64,000 nucleotides of DNA from Oscillospiraceae bacterium (lineage in GTDB: Bacteria > Bacillota > Clostridia > Oscillospirales > Oscillospiraceae). The notes below the pieces were generated by a model. The model did no database searches. It saw only the letters and a program-made list of their open reading frames with translations, and had not been told where the DNA came from. Position numbers and translations under genes: made by a program. Shown here piece by piece: positions 47,661-56,528 of this stretch. Within the stretch, counting starts at the first letter, position 1, and every line of letters starts with the position of its first letter. The stretch is taken from NCBI GenBank assembly GCA_020025305.1, contig JAHHSG010000005.1, positions 1 to 64,000 of the forward strand, written 5' to 3'.

Positions 47661-48590
47661 ATGAACAGGAAATTTTCCTGCCTCTTTCTGGCAATGACCA
47701 TGGCACTGTCCGGTGTTGTGCTGGCCTATGCCAACGATTCGGTTCCGCAGGAAACCTTTGCCTATAACGAGGCGGTAGAAACACTTTCCGCCGTCGGCAT
47801 CCCAAGTACGGGAGAAAATGCCATGGAAAACGGCCTGTCCGTAGCCTGTGAGGTGGGCCTTCTGCGTCAGCGCAGCGCCATGCCCCTCTCTCAGCTCTCT
47901 GCACAGGCGCTGCTGATCCGCAAAGAGCAGCAGCTCGAGGAAGAGCAGGCCGCCCATGCCCAGGCTGCCCGCAATGCCTTCTTGGCACAGTATGACGGAA
48001 TCATGGTTGTTAACGACGGGCTCTATCTTCTTTCCGATCCCAGTGAGGATGCCTATCCTCTGCGCTCCATGGCCTCCGGCAAAGTGGGGCGGCTGGAAGA
48101 CATCTCCGGCGACTGGTATCTGGTCTCTTACGCCGGCAATACCGGTTATCTGAAAGCAAGCGACTGCCGCGGCGTGGCCTACCGTGACTACGAGGGCACC
48201 CCAGCAACCCAGACCCTGTTTGAACAATTAGAGTCTGTGGCCTATACCTATCTGGGAACTCCCTACGTCTACGGCGGCGTCAGCTACAGCGGCATTGACT
48301 GCTCCGGATTTACGATGCAGGTCTTTGGCAAGCTGGGCTATTCCTTGTCCCACGGTGCCAGCGACCAGTATGCTGCCGGCACACCGGTCACTTCGGAGCA
48401 GCGGCAAGCGGGGGATCTGGTGTTTTTCTCCACAGCTCCCGGTTCTTCCTCCATCGGTCATGTGGGCATCTATCTGGGCGGGGGTGCCTTTATCCACGCC
48501 AGCTATAGCGCCGGTGTCACTGTCAACTATCTGGGCGAAAGCTACTACGCCTCCCACTATTTTGGCGCCTGCCGCATCATCAACGAATAA
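47661..48590 (+). CDS. NlpC/P60 cell-wall hydrolase with SH3 domain
   Basis: 309 residues. Signal peptide (about 1-25, CLFLAMTMALSGVVLAYAND), a helical region (about 30-110), an SH3-like domain (about 112-165; VVNDGLYLLSDPSEDAYPLRS) and a C-terminal NlpC/P60 domain with catalytic Cys in IDCSGFTMQVF, His in IGHVGIYLG and a further His in FIHASYSAG. It cleaves peptidoglycan peptide stems outside the cell. The start is the ATG at 47661 with a weak GCGAGG site. Single gene. Confidence 0.94.
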   Translation: MNRKFSCLFLAMTMALSGVVLAYANDSVPQETFAYNEAVETLSAVGIPSTGENAMENGLSVACEVGLLRQRSAMPLSQLSAQALLIRKEQQLEEEQAAHAQAARNAFLAQYDGIMVVNDGLYLLSDPSEDAYPLRSMASGKVGRLEDISGDWYLVSYAGNTGYLKASDCRGVAYRDYEGTPATQTLFEQLESVAYTYLGTPYVYGGVSYSGIDCSGFTMQVFGKLGYSLSHGASDQYAAGTPVTSEQRQAGDLVFFSTAPGSSSIGHVGIYLGGGAFIHASYSAGVTVNYLGESYYASHYFGACRIINE

Positions 48591-48602
48591 CCCGTTCCTT
48601 CT

Positions 48603-48637
48603 AAGAGGGCGTCCTATCCGGGACGCCCTCTTCTTTG
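48603..48637 (+). terminator. Terminator of the NlpC/P60 gene
   Basis: AAGAGGGCGTCC / GGGACGCCCTCTT, then CTTTG. Confidence 0.85.
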
Positions 48638-48650
48638 TATACTGCATAAT

Positions 48651-48747
48651 TGTATATTTATTCATACTTTACATGAATAAATCCATTTATCTTGAATATA
48701 AGGCACTGTATACAGGTTCAACTGAAATTTTATTGAAAATTTATTCA
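48651..48747 (+). promoter_or_regulatory. Two ArgR-box-like sites upstream of the amino-acid transporter
   Basis: TGTATATTTATTCA (48651-48664) and TGAAAATTTATTCA (48734-48747) each match the ArgR consensus half-sites TGAAT-WWWW-ATTCA with one mismatch. Between them is a TTTATTCAT / ATGAATAAA dyad. Sites lie just upstream of the -35 box. Confidence 0.5.
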
Positions 48748-48755
48748 TTTTCCCA

Positions 48756-48784
48756 TTGACAAGAATGTAAAATCCATGTATAGT
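48756..48784 (+). promoter_or_regulatory. Promoter of the amino-acid ABC transporter
   Basis: -35 TTGACA (48756-48761), 17-base spacer, -10 TATAGT (48779-48784). Confidence 0.75.
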
Positions 48785-48882
48785 AAGTATTGTTCCAAGG
48801 AGAACACAGCAACGTCTGTATTCCTGCTTTGCTAGGTTAGAATATAGATCCACAATTTATGTTTGAGAAAGGAAGAAGAGAA

Positions 48883-49686
48883 ATGAAAAAGACGATTGCA
48901 CTGATTTTGGCCATGCTAATGGCATTCTCACTGGTCGCCTGCGGCGGCGGCAATGATGACGGGGGCAGCCAGGAAAAGCCTGCCAAAATTATCATGGGTT
49001 CCTCCGTAGACTACGCCCCCTTTGAATTCAACATTTTGGAGAACGGCGAAAAGAAGCCCGTGGGCATTGACGTATTTCTGGGGGAACAGATTGCCAAGGA
49101 CATGGGCGTCGAATTGGAAGTGGTCGACATGAGCTTCGACAACTTGATGACTCTGATGGCACAGGGCAACTGTGACATGGTCATCGCCGCCATGGAGTAT
49201 AAGGCAGAGCGTGCTGCCAACGCCGATTGCTCCGATCCCTATTATACGGACCTGCCCCCCGTCATTGTGACTAAGAAGGGCAACGAGGGTCAGTACAAGT
49301 CTCTTGCAGACTTTGCCGGCAAGACCGTAGGTGCTCAGATGGCCACCACGAAGGCCGACGTAGTCACCGAAGATATGCCCGGTGCCAACCCCAAGCTGAT
49401 GAGTTCCGTCATTGATCTCATGAATGAATTGGTCTACGACAAGTGTGACGCTGTGGTTCTAGATGGTGCCGTGGCCAACAAGTATCTGGAAATAAACAAG
49501 GATCTGGCTGCTGTGGCCATTGACATGGGCGAGGCCGCCGAGCCCTTCCGGGTTTGGGTTGCTAAAGGCGATCCCAAGGGCCTTTTGCCAGAGATTAACA
49601 AGACCATCGCCCAAGTAACCTCCGATGGCACCATGGAGAGCTGGATTGAGCAGGCCAACGAACTTTCCAAGGACGCGATTGCGTAA
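48883..49686 (+). CDS. Amino-acid ABC transporter substrate-binding lipoprotein
   Basis: 267 residues. Lipoprotein signal (ALILAMLMAFSLVACGGG, lipobox LVAC), then the bacterial solute-binding family 3 fold: GSSVDYAPFEFNILENGEKK, GIDVFLGEQIAKDMG, NLMTLMAQGNCDMVIAAM and KTVGAQMATTKADVV. It captures a polar amino acid outside the membrane, possibly arginine given the ArgR-like sites and family. AAGGAAG precedes the ATG. First gene of a three-gene transporter operon. Confidence 0.93.
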   Translation: MKKTIALILAMLMAFSLVACGGGNDDGGSQEKPAKIIMGSSVDYAPFEFNILENGEKKPVGIDVFLGEQIAKDMGVELEVVDMSFDNLMTLMAQGNCDMVIAAMEYKAERAANADCSDPYYTDLPPVIVTKKGNEGQYKSLADFAGKTVGAQMATTKADVVTEDMPGANPKLMSSVIDLMNELVYDKCDAVVLDGAVANKYLEINKDLAAVAIDMGEAAEPFRVWVAKGDPKGLLPEINKTIAQVTSDGTMESWIEQANELSKDAIA

Positions 49687-49715
49687 TCTGCCAGCCTTAC
49701 AACCATAATACTTCG

Positions 49716-49754
49716 CCACCGTGGAAAGCCGGAACTGCCGGCTTTCCACGGTGG
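49716..49754 (+). terminator. Intra-operon hairpin after the binding-protein gene
   Basis: Perfect 17-base arms (49716-49732 and 49738-49754) around a 5-base loop, without a T-run. Such hairpins stabilise the upstream mRNA and keep the binding protein more abundant than the permease. Confidence 0.75.
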
Positions 49755-49790
49755 GCTGTCATCACTTAGGAAAGGAAGGGTTCTCCCCTC

Positions 49791-50525
49791 ATGTTTGATT
49801 CCATCGCCAATGCGTTCACTAATCCCGGCCCTGCCAGCTTTCTGAACTTCAAATTTCTGCCCAAGTACGCCCCCTACTTTATCGACGGCATTGCCAATAC
49901 GCTGGCACTGTCCATTGTTTCGGTGCTGCTGGCCGTGATCCCCGCACTGCTGCTGGCTTTAATGCGTCTGAGCAAGAATAAGTTCATCCACGGACTCTCC
50001 GGTGCCTACATCGCCGTGTTCCGCTCCACCCCTATGTTGGTACAGCTGAGCATTGTCTATTTTGGTGTCTTTAACCTGATCAAAATTCCCAATGTTTCCA
50101 TGGGCTTTATCCGTCTGAATATGTTCATCCCCTTTGTGGTGGCACTGGCCCTCAACAGTTCGGCCTATGTAGCCGAGATCTTCCGTGCCGGTATTCTGGC
50201 AGTGGATCGCGGCCAGATGGAAGCTGCTCGCTCGCTGGGTATGACCAAGACACAGGCCATGTATCTGGTGGTGCTGCCCCAGGCCATCAAGAATGTCTTG
50301 CCTGCACTGGCCAATGAGGTGGTCACCATGGTCAAGGAGTCCTCCATCTGCTCCACCTATGGTATGATGGAGCTGATGTGGGCTGCCAAAAACGTAGCCG
50401 GCACCACCGGTATTTCCATCGGGCCCTACATACTCGTAGCCGCCATTTACTTCTGTATCAACTATCCTGCCAGCAAGGGCATTGAAGCCATCGAAAGGAG
50501 AATGCGCCGTGGCGACGAACGATAA
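49791..50525 (+). CDS. Amino-acid ABC transporter permease
   Basis: 244 residues with five to six transmembrane helices. The HisMQ-type motif GANTLALSIVSVLLAVIPALLL follows the N-terminus (IDGIANTLAL) and the EAA loop is EAARSLGMTKTQAMYLVVLPQAIK, which docks the ATPase. PAF motif RSTPMLVQL. It overlaps the ATPase gene by 17 bases. Probably works as a homodimer since only one permease gene is present. Confidence 0.95.
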   Translation: MFDSIANAFTNPGPASFLNFKFLPKYAPYFIDGIANTLALSIVSVLLAVIPALLLALMRLSKNKFIHGLSGAYIAVFRSTPMLVQLSIVYFGVFNLIKIPNVSMGFIRLNMFIPFVVALALNSSAYVAEIFRAGILAVDRGQMEAARSLGMTKTQAMYLVVLPQAIKNVLPALANEVVTMVKESSICSTYGMMELMWAAKNVAGTTGISIGPYILVAAIYFCINYPASKGIEAIERRMRRGDER

Positions 50526-51255
50526 TCTCATTCAGGTCATCGGCCTGAAAAAACACTATAATAACGGAGCTATCAAGGCTTTGGACGGCATCAACGTAGA
50601 CATCAAACGTGGAGACGTGATGGTGGTGGTTGGTCCTTCCGGTTCGGGTAAGTCCACCTTTCTGCGCAGCCTCAACCTGTTGGAGGAGCCTACCGAAGGC
50701 CAGATTCTCTTTGATGGCGTAGATATCACCGACAAAAAGGTGAATATCAACCTTCACCGCCAGCGGATGGGCATGGTGTTCCAGCACTTCAACCTCTTCC
50801 CCCATAAGACCATTATGGACAACATGATCATGGCCCCCATCAAGGTGAAGGGCATGAAGAAAGCCGAGGCACGAGAGAAGGCGCAGGCCCTTCTGGAGCG
50901 TGTGGGTCTGGGCGACCGCGGCGGTGCGTATCCCGTACAGCTCTCCGGTGGTCAAAAGCAGCGTGTGGCCATTGTCCGGGCCCTGATGATGGAGCCGGAT
51001 GTGATGCTCTTCGATGAGCCCACCTCCGCTCTGGACCCTGAAATGGTAGGCGAGGTACTGGAAGTCATGAAGGAGCTGGCCCACGACGGCATGACCATGG
51101 TGGTGGTAACCCACGAGATGGGCTTTGCCCGTGAGGTGGGCAACCGCGTCCTTTTCATGGCGGACGGCACGCTGATGGAAGAGGGCACACCGGACGAAAT
51201 TTTCAACCATCCCAAGTGCGAGCGCCTCAAGGACTTCCTCTCCAAGGTACTCTGA
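50509..51255 (+). CDS. Amino-acid ABC transporter ATPase
   Basis: 248 residues. Walker A GPSGSGKSTFLRSLN, Q-loop VFQHFNLFPHKTIMDN, signature LSGGQKQRVAIVRALM, Walker B VMLFDEPTSALDPEMV and switch His VTHEMGFA, as in GlnQ/ArtP/HisP. The start is GTG at 50509 with AAAGGAG upstream, inside the permease 3' end. Followed by a strong terminator. Confidence 0.96.
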   Translation: MATNDNLIQVIGLKKHYNNGAIKALDGINVDIKRGDVMVVVGPSGSGKSTFLRSLNLLEEPTEGQILFDGVDITDKKVNINLHRQRMGMVFQHFNLFPHKTIMDNMIMAPIKVKGMKKAEAREKAQALLERVGLGDRGGAYPVQLSGGQKQRVAIVRALMMEPDVMLFDEPTSALDPEMVGEVLEVMKELAHDGMTMVVVTHEMGFAREVGNRVLFMADGTLMEEGTPDEIFNHPKCERLKDFLSKVL

Positions 51256-51278
51256 TTTTCCATTTCTCTCAACTATGC

Positions 51279-51313
51279 AAAAAACGGTCTGCCTACCGGG
51301 CAGACCGTTTTTT
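51279..51313 (+). terminator. Terminator of the amino-acid transporter operon
   Basis: AAAACGGTCTGCC - TAC - CGGGCAGACCGTTTT, then T-run. Confidence 0.9.
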
Positions 51314-51379
51314 CTTGCATTCCCCATAGATTTTCACTATACTGAAAGATATACCACCTATGAACAAAGGAGCCTTCCT

Positions 51380-51976
51380 ATGATTCCCCATGATCTCACT
51401 TTTTCATCTCTCTTTTTTGATACATACCTGGGCTATGCCTTGCAGCTCCTCCCTTTTGCGCTGCTTGCTGCCATTGTCTACGCCATCTACAAGGATCGGC
51501 AGGTTCCCCGAGATTCCTCCCCCCGCATCTTTCTATCTTCCCTGTTTGTGGCCTATTTCACAGGGCTGATCTGTCTGACGCTGCTGCAATCCCTGATCAG
51601 CCGCTGCTACTATTTTCTCTTCTACCATGAGTGGAGCGGAAGGGTCTGGCTGGAGCGGGAATTTCTTTACAATTTCACTCCCAGTTTCTTTCGGAAATTC
51701 ACCGACGAGCGCATCGCCAATATGTTTCTGTTTGTGCCCTTCGGCTGTCTCTACCCCCAGTTCCGCCAACGCTCCACATGGCCGCACACACTGGCAGTGG
51801 GCGTTCTGACCTCCTTTGCCATCGAGTTTATACAGCCCTTTGTAGGACGCAGTTTCGATGTAAATGACCTGATCCTAAACGCCGCAGGACTGCTCATCGG
51901 CATTGCCGTCTACTATCCCCTTCATGCGCTGGCCTTTCGCCGTCGTGTACGGAAAAGCCCCGGTCAATCCAGATGA
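51380..51976 (+). CDS. VanZ-family membrane protein
   Basis: 198 residues with four or five transmembrane helices. The VanZ-like core is RIANMFLFVPFGCLYPQF and AIEFIQPFVGRSFDVNDLILNAAGLLIG. VanZ gives low-level teicoplanin resistance in enterococci; most family members have unknown roles. The ATG at 51380 has AAAGGAG 7 bases upstream. A single gene between two terminators. Confidence 0.9.
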   Translation: MIPHDLTFSSLFFDTYLGYALQLLPFALLAAIVYAIYKDRQVPRDSSPRIFLSSLFVAYFTGLICLTLLQSLISRCYYFLFYHEWSGRVWLEREFLYNFTPSFFRKFTDERIANMFLFVPFGCLYPQFRQRSTWPHTLAVGVLTSFAIEFIQPFVGRSFDVNDLILNAAGLLIGIAVYYPLHALAFRRRVRKSPGQSR

Positions 51977-52009
51977 AAAAGCTCGGATCAAAAGATCCGA
52001 GCTTTTTTT
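51977..52009. terminator. Bidirectional terminator between VanZ and metH
   Basis: AAAAGCTCGGATC - AAAA - GATCCGAGCTTTT. Confidence 0.92.
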
Positions 52010-54410
52010 ACATCATTTTTTGCACTTCCTCGGCATAGCGCACCGTCTCCATCGCATCCTTGGCGTAGTGATCGGCACCGATGGCTGCGGCATATTCCCG
52101 CGTTAACACAGCACCCCCCACCACAATACGGCACCAGGGTGCCTTTTCCCGCAGCTGTCGGATTGTCTCCTCCATTGCAGGTACCGTCGTAGTCATCAAT
52201 GCACTGAGTCCCACCAGCGGTGCATGGCACTTCGTTACCGCGGCCACAATTTGCTCTGGGGCCACATCCCGCCCCAAATCCATTACGGCAAAGCCGTAAT
52301 TTTCCAGCAGGAGCCGCACAATATTCTTTCCGATATCATGGATATCCCCGTGTACCGTTGCCACTACCACAGCGCAGCCAGTGGTGGAGGCAGGTGCATT
52401 GCTCATAGCGTCTTTGATTTTTTCAAAAGCGCTCTTGGCGGCCTCGGCGCTCATAAGAAGCTGGGGTAAGTACACCCGCTTGCTTTCAAAGCCGCGTCCC
52501 ACTTCGTCCAGCGCCGGGATGATTTCCTGCTGCACGATATCCAGCGGAGCACGGGTCTCCAGCAGCTGCGCCGTCAGCGCACCGGCCTGTTCCCCCAGCC
52601 CTTTGCCGATGGCACGCTGCAGGGCGCTGCCGCTCCCCTGCACCGGAGCGGATACCGTGGATGCAGATTTTGTCTCTATTGGCACATAGTGGGACATGAA
52701 GTCCATATAAGCAATGCAGTTCTCATCCAAGCCATGGAGCGCCCGGTGGGCATAGTACATTTTCATCATGTCGCCTGAGTCCGGGTTCATGATCGCTGCC
52801 GACAGTCCCCGCTCCAATGCCGCAGCAAAGAAGGCCGCATTGATGGCCTGCCGCTGGGGAAGTCCGAAGGACACGTTGGAGACGCCCAGCGAAGTGCGGC
52901 AGTTCAGCTCTTTCTCAATGCGCTCCAATGCGCCAAGGGTCACCATGGCCGCATCCGGGGCCGCACTGACGGTCATGGCCAGTGTGTCAAAAATAATATC
53001 CTTGGGAGCAATGCCATACTCCCTGGCGGTATGCAGAATCTTCCGGGCAACATCCAGACGGCCCTCTACCGTAGCAGGGATACCGCTCTCATCCAACGTC
53101 AGCGCCACCACTACGCCGCCGTACTTTTTCACCAGCGGGAAGATGGCCGCCATGCTCTCTTCCTTGCCGTTGACAGAGTTCACCATGGCTTTGCCGTTAT
53201 AGCGCCGCAGTGCCCGTTCCATGGCTGCGGTATTGGAAGTATCCATTTGAATCGGCAGGTCGATGACCGCCTGCAGCTCGCCCACAGCCCGCTCCAGCAT
53301 CTCGGCTTCGTCAATCTCCGGCAGTCCCACATTCACGTCCAGCACCTGCACGCCTTTCTCCTGCTGACGGATTCCCTCATTTAAAAGGTAATCCATATCC
53401 CCGGTACGAAGCGCTTCTTTAAACCGTTTTTTACCCGTGGGATTGATCCGCTCACCAATCAGGATAGGGTCACGTCCCAAGCACACCGCATGGGTATAGG
53501 AACTGATCACCGTCCGCCCCTGATCGGTAATTTCCACCGCCTTCACATCACGGCTTTGCTTGACAAGGGAACGAATATAATCCGGCGTGGTGCCGCAGCA
53601 GCCGCCGGCAATCCGCACTCCTTTTTTTAAAAGGGCTGTCACGTCCTCTGCAAAAGCTTCCGCCGCCACATCATAGACTGTCTGACCGTTCACGCTGCGG
53701 GGAAGACCCGCATTAGGCTTTAAAAGGACAGGCACAGAGGCACAGGCAAGCAGCTCCTCCACCACGCCGTGCAGCTGCTTGGGGCCAAGGGAACAGTTGG
53801 CGCCGATAGCGTCGGCTCCCATCCCCTCCAGCATTGCCACCATCGCCGCCGGAGAAGCGCCAGTCATCAGCTTTCCGTCCTCCCCATAGGCGTTGGAGAC
53901 GAATACCGGCAGGTCGGAGTTTTCTTTCGCCGCTAACAGCGCCGCCTTCGTCTCGTAGCTGTCGTTCATGGTCTCGATCATCACGAGATCCGCACCGCAA
54001 TCCACACCGATGCGTACTACCTGCGCAAAAATCTCCACTGCATCCTCAAAATCCAAGTCACCATAGGGACGCAGCATCCGCCCGGTAGGGCCGATATCCA
54101 GTGCCACGAACTTAGGGCCCGGATGGGCGCTGTGCTCCGCCGCCCAACGGGTGTGCCCTACTGCCGCGCGAATCATCTCCTCCAGCTCTTTTGGTTCAAA
54201 TTTTAAGCCATTGGCGCCGAAGGTGTTGGCAATCACCACATGACTGCCCGCGTCAAAATATGCTTTTTGCAGCTTCCGGATGATCTCCGGGTGACTGAGA
54301 TTCCACCGCTCCGGATATTCTCCCGGCTGCAGGCCCTCCTCCTGCAAAAGGGTTCCCATACCACCGTCCAAATAGAGGATATGGTCCTTCAAATACTCTA
54401 AAACCGTCAT
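52008..54410 (-). CDS. metH: Cobalamin-dependent methionine synthase, without activation domain
   Basis: 800 residues: homocysteine-binding domain (about 1-290; YLDGGMGTLLQ, zinc Cys pair in IAGGCCGTTPD), pterin-binding domain (about 315-570; LIGERINPTGKKRFKEAL), B12 cap (about 590-675) and B12-binding domain (about 680-800; VHGDIHDIGKNIV with the axial His, and VVGGAVLTREYA). It methylates homocysteine from methyl-tetrahydrofolate. The SAM-dependent reactivation domain of E. coli MetH is missing from this chain and is encoded separately just upstream. Last gene of metF - activation domain - metH. Confidence 0.96.
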   Translation of the reverse strand: MTVLEYLKDHILYLDGGMGTLLQEEGLQPGEYPERWNLSHPEIIRKLQKAYFDAGSHVVIANTFGANGLKFEPKELEEMIRAAVGHTRWAAEHSAHPGPKFVALDIGPTGRMLRPYGDLDFEDAVEIFAQVVRIGVDCGADLVMIETMNDSYETKAALLAAKENSDLPVFVSNAYGEDGKLMTGASPAAMVAMLEGMGADAIGANCSLGPKQLHGVVEELLACASVPVLLKPNAGLPRSVNGQTVYDVAAEAFAEDVTALLKKGVRIAGGCCGTTPDYIRSLVKQSRDVKAVEITDQGRTVISSYTHAVCLGRDPILIGERINPTGKKRFKEALRTGDMDYLLNEGIRQQEKGVQVLDVNVGLPEIDEAEMLERAVGELQAVIDLPIQMDTSNTAAMERALRRYNGKAMVNSVNGKEESMAAIFPLVKKYGGVVVALTLDESGIPATVEGRLDVARKILHTAREYGIAPKDIIFDTLAMTVSAAPDAAMVTLGALERIEKELNCRTSLGVSNVSFGLPQRQAINAAFFAAALERGLSAAIMNPDSGDMMKMYYAHRALHGLDENCIAYMDFMSHYVPIETKSASTVSAPVQGSGSALQRAIGKGLGEQAGALTAQLLETRAPLDIVQQEIIPALDEVGRGFESKRVYLPQLLMSAEAAKSAFEKIKDAMSNAPASTTGCAVVVATVHGDIHDIGKNIVRLLLENYGFAVMDLGRDVAPEQIVAAVTKCHAPLVGLSALMTTTVPAMEETIRQLREKAPWCRIVVGGAVLTREYAAAIGADHYAKDAMETVRYAEEVQKMM

Positions 54411-55063
54411 GTTCCGTCTCTCCTAAATGTACAATCCTGCTTGCCGCACACCTGACAGCCCTCCATCGCGCACGGTGTACCGCCGATACCGATAATGGCA
54501 GTCACCGACTTGGTGGGGCTCATCAAAAGGCTCTCGTTAAGAAAAAGGCCAATGCGCCTGGGACACTCCAGCAGCTTAAACAGATCCCGCTGCGCCGTCA
54601 AGGGCAGATCCCCATAGCCCGGAGAAAACCGGGGCTGCATACTTCCGTAGCGGGTCTGCATCTCTTCATTAAAGATATCACAAAGGGTTTCCACCCGCTC
54701 TGCCCCCAATGCCTGCAGCATCAGCCCCTTTGCCGGGGAAAGGTGTCCGTAGCGAACAATCAGCCGATCCAACGCCAGCCCAACCGTTGCAGCAAACACC
54801 ACTGCTTTTCCACAGCCCGACAGCCGCTGTGCCAGCTTGTGCGATGTCCACACCGTCCCCTCCAGACACACGGTATCCCCCGTCACCTGTACCTCCATCT
54901 CCCGCCAGCAGACACGGCCTTGCACCACGGGTGCACTCTCCGCTGCCGCCCATTGCGCCAGTGCCGTCACATCCTCAGACGTTTCCCGGCACGCAGCATA
55001 GCGCAGCACCTCCGACAGCTTTACCGGTGGGAGTTGGTAGGTTTTCACTTCGATCGGTGTCAT
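54407..55063 (-). CDS. Methionine synthase activation-domain protein
   Basis: A 218-residue stand-alone version of the MetH reactivation domain. Marks: VCLEGTVWTSHKLAQRLSGC, ERVETLCDIFNEEMQ, MQPRFSPGYGDLPLTAQRDLF (SAM-binding region, RxSPGYGD) and the Cys-rich end CAMEGCQVCGKQDC, usual in clostridial forms. It overlaps metH by 4 bases and metF by 1 (the ATG at 55063; a GTG one codon earlier is also possible), so all three are cotranslated. It reductively remethylates oxidised cobalamin in MetH. Confidence 0.93.
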   Translation of the reverse strand: MTPIEVKTYQLPPVKLSEVLRYAACRETSEDVTALAQWAAAESAPVVQGRVCWREMEVQVTGDTVCLEGTVWTSHKLAQRLSGCGKAVVFAATVGLALDRLIVRYGHLSPAKGLMLQALGAERVETLCDIFNEEMQTRYGSMQPRFSPGYGDLPLTAQRDLFKLLECPRRIGLFLNESLLMSPTKSVTAIIGIGGTPCAMEGCQVCGKQDCTFRRDGT

Positions 55064-55938
55064 CACTTGCCCAAAATATCCGACAGATTCTCCTGAATTT
55101 TCCGAGCCACGTCCGGCTTATTCATGGTATACACATGGACATTGGTCACATTGTTGGCGAAGAGGTCGATGATCTGGTCGGTAGCATAGGCGATGCCCGC
55201 CTGCTTCATGGCAGCAGGGTCGGAGCCGAACTTATCCACAAGGCTCTTAAATCGCTGCGGCATATGAGAGCCGGAGAGCTTAATGGCCCGCTCCACCTGT
55301 TTGGCATTGGTGATGGGCATGATCCCAGCCACCACCGGCACGGTAATGCCCGCCTCCCGGATCTTATAAAGGAAGTTGTAGAGAAGGTTATTATCGAAGA
55401 ACATCTGGGTGGTGAGGAAGTCCACACCAGCCTCCACCTTCTCCTTCAGATGCAGGATGTCCTCTTTCTGGTTGGCGCTCTCCGGATGTACCTCAGGATA
55501 ACAGGCACCACCGATGCAGAAATCACCGCCGCTCTGACGGATCTCACGCACCAGATCCACCGCATAACGGTAGTCCCATGTGCTCCGATCCTGTCCCTCC
55601 ATCTCCGGTGTCAGGTCGCCCCGCAGTGCCATAATATTCTCAATTCCAGCGTCTTTTAACTCCTGGATCCGCTGATGCACCACGGACCGATTGGAAGAAA
55701 CGCAGGTCAAGTGGGCCAACGTAGGCACACCGTGACGCTCCATGTCCCGGGCGATCTCCAATGTATAGGCGCTGGTGCCGCCGCCCGCCCCATACGTCAC
55801 GCTCATAAAGGCGGGATGGAGCTGCGCAATCTCCTCAGTAGCGCGGCGGACACTTTCAAAGTTGGTACTTGTTTTTGGAGGAAACACCTCAAATGACAAG
55901 GACAGCTTATCCTCTTTCAAAATATGGATTACTTTCAC
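55063..55938 (-). CDS. metF: Methylenetetrahydrofolate reductase MetF
   Basis: A 291-residue FAD-dependent TIM-barrel enzyme that makes methyl-tetrahydrofolate for methionine synthase. Marks: LSFEVFPPKTSTNFES, FMSVTYGAGGGTS, THLTCVSSNR-type AHLTCVSSNRS, NIMALRGDLTPE, FCIGGACYPEVHPES and FFDNNLLYNFLYKI. First gene of the operon, with a strong promoter and a short leader lacking any SAM riboswitch. No partner corrinoid/MetV subunit is adjacent. Confidence 0.97.
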   Translation of the reverse strand: MKVIHILKEDKLSLSFEVFPPKTSTNFESVRRATEEIAQLHPAFMSVTYGAGGGTSAYTLEIARDMERHGVPTLAHLTCVSSNRSVVHQRIQELKDAGIENIMALRGDLTPEMEGQDRSTWDYRYAVDLVREIRQSGGDFCIGGACYPEVHPESANQKEDILHLKEKVEAGVDFLTTQMFFDNNLLYNFLYKIREAGITVPVVAGIMPITNAKQVERAIKLSGSHMPQRFKSLVDKFGSDPAAMKQAGIAYATDQIIDLFANNVTNVHVYTMNKPDVARKIQENLSDILGK

Positions 55939-55995
55939 AGTGGTACACTTCCTTTATCGAATTTATCCAGCAAGATTTGGAATAAGTAGCTTTAT

Positions 55996-56024
55996 ATTAT
56001 AAAACACACCTCGCCCTCTTGCAA
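55996..56024 (-). promoter_or_regulatory. Promoter of metF-metH
   Basis: Minus strand: -35 TTGCAA (56024-56019), 17-base spacer, -10 TATAAT (56001-55996). Only 58 bases precede metF, too short for an S-box or T-box leader. Confidence 0.75.
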
Positions 56025-56057
56025 CCTTATTCTGGAAATCCGTTTCCCCTAAGACAC

Positions 56058-56090
56058 AAAAAAGATGCACCTAAAAGGTGCATCTCTTTT
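56058..56090 (-). terminator. Terminator of the zinc-ribbon membrane protein gene
   Basis: AAAGATGCACCT - AAA - AGGTGCATCT, with a T-run on the minus strand. Confidence 0.85.
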
Positions 56091-56102
56091 ACATGAAAAT
56101 TT

Positions 56103-56528
56103 TTAAGTTTTTCCGTGGATCTCCCCACGACACTTGGGACAGGTGATCACGATTTTTCCCTTCCCTCGGGGAACACGGCACACAGCACCACAGTTGGGGC
56201 AGGTGAAATACTTATGATCCTTATCCTGCTTTTGCTGACGCGCAGTGTTGAAACGACGTTTCACCGGCCACCAGACCTTTTCCAAAAATGCGGCATTTTC
56301 TGCTCTGCGCTTGGGGAGATTCCGGGAGAACATACGAAAAAGCGCCCAGAACATCAGTACGGTAGTCAACAGGTTCAAAAGTGATGCCACAACCGCCTGG
56401 TGTACAAATGCATTGATGATACTCAGCACTACCGCCGTCCAGATGGTGGTCAGCCCCAGATGATCCGCACCGTTGCGTCCATACATAAAACGGGCCAGCG
56501 CATTGCCAACTTTCTGTAAAAAGCCCAT
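56103..56528 (-). CDS. Small membrane protein with C-terminal zinc ribbon
   Basis: 141 residues. Two hydrophobic helices (about 28-65), a basic linker, and a C-terminal zinc ribbon CPNCGAVCRVPRGKGKIVITCPKC, which binds one zinc through four Cys. This layout is common in Oscillospiraceae but unnamed. Function unknown; it may bind nucleic acid at the membrane. AACGAGG precedes the ATG. Single gene with its own terminator. Confidence 0.8.
   Translation of the reverse strand: MGFLQKVGNALARFMYGRNGADHLGLTTIWTAVVLSIINAFVHQAVVASLLNLLTTVLMFWALFRMFSRNLPKRRAENAAFLEKVWWPVKRRFNTARQQKQDKDHKYFTCPNCGAVCRVPRGKGKIVITCPKCRGEIHGKT

Noticed and set aside
48859..48882. Longer start for the amino-acid binding protein
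   Set aside because: Adds charged residues in front of the signal peptide; the ATG at 48883 has AAGGAAG upstream and gives a normal lipoprotein signal.
55939..56057. Possible SAM (S-box) or T-box leader before metF
   Set aside because: Only about 58 bases lie between the promoter -10 and the start; no conserved S-box or T-box motif found on the minus strand.
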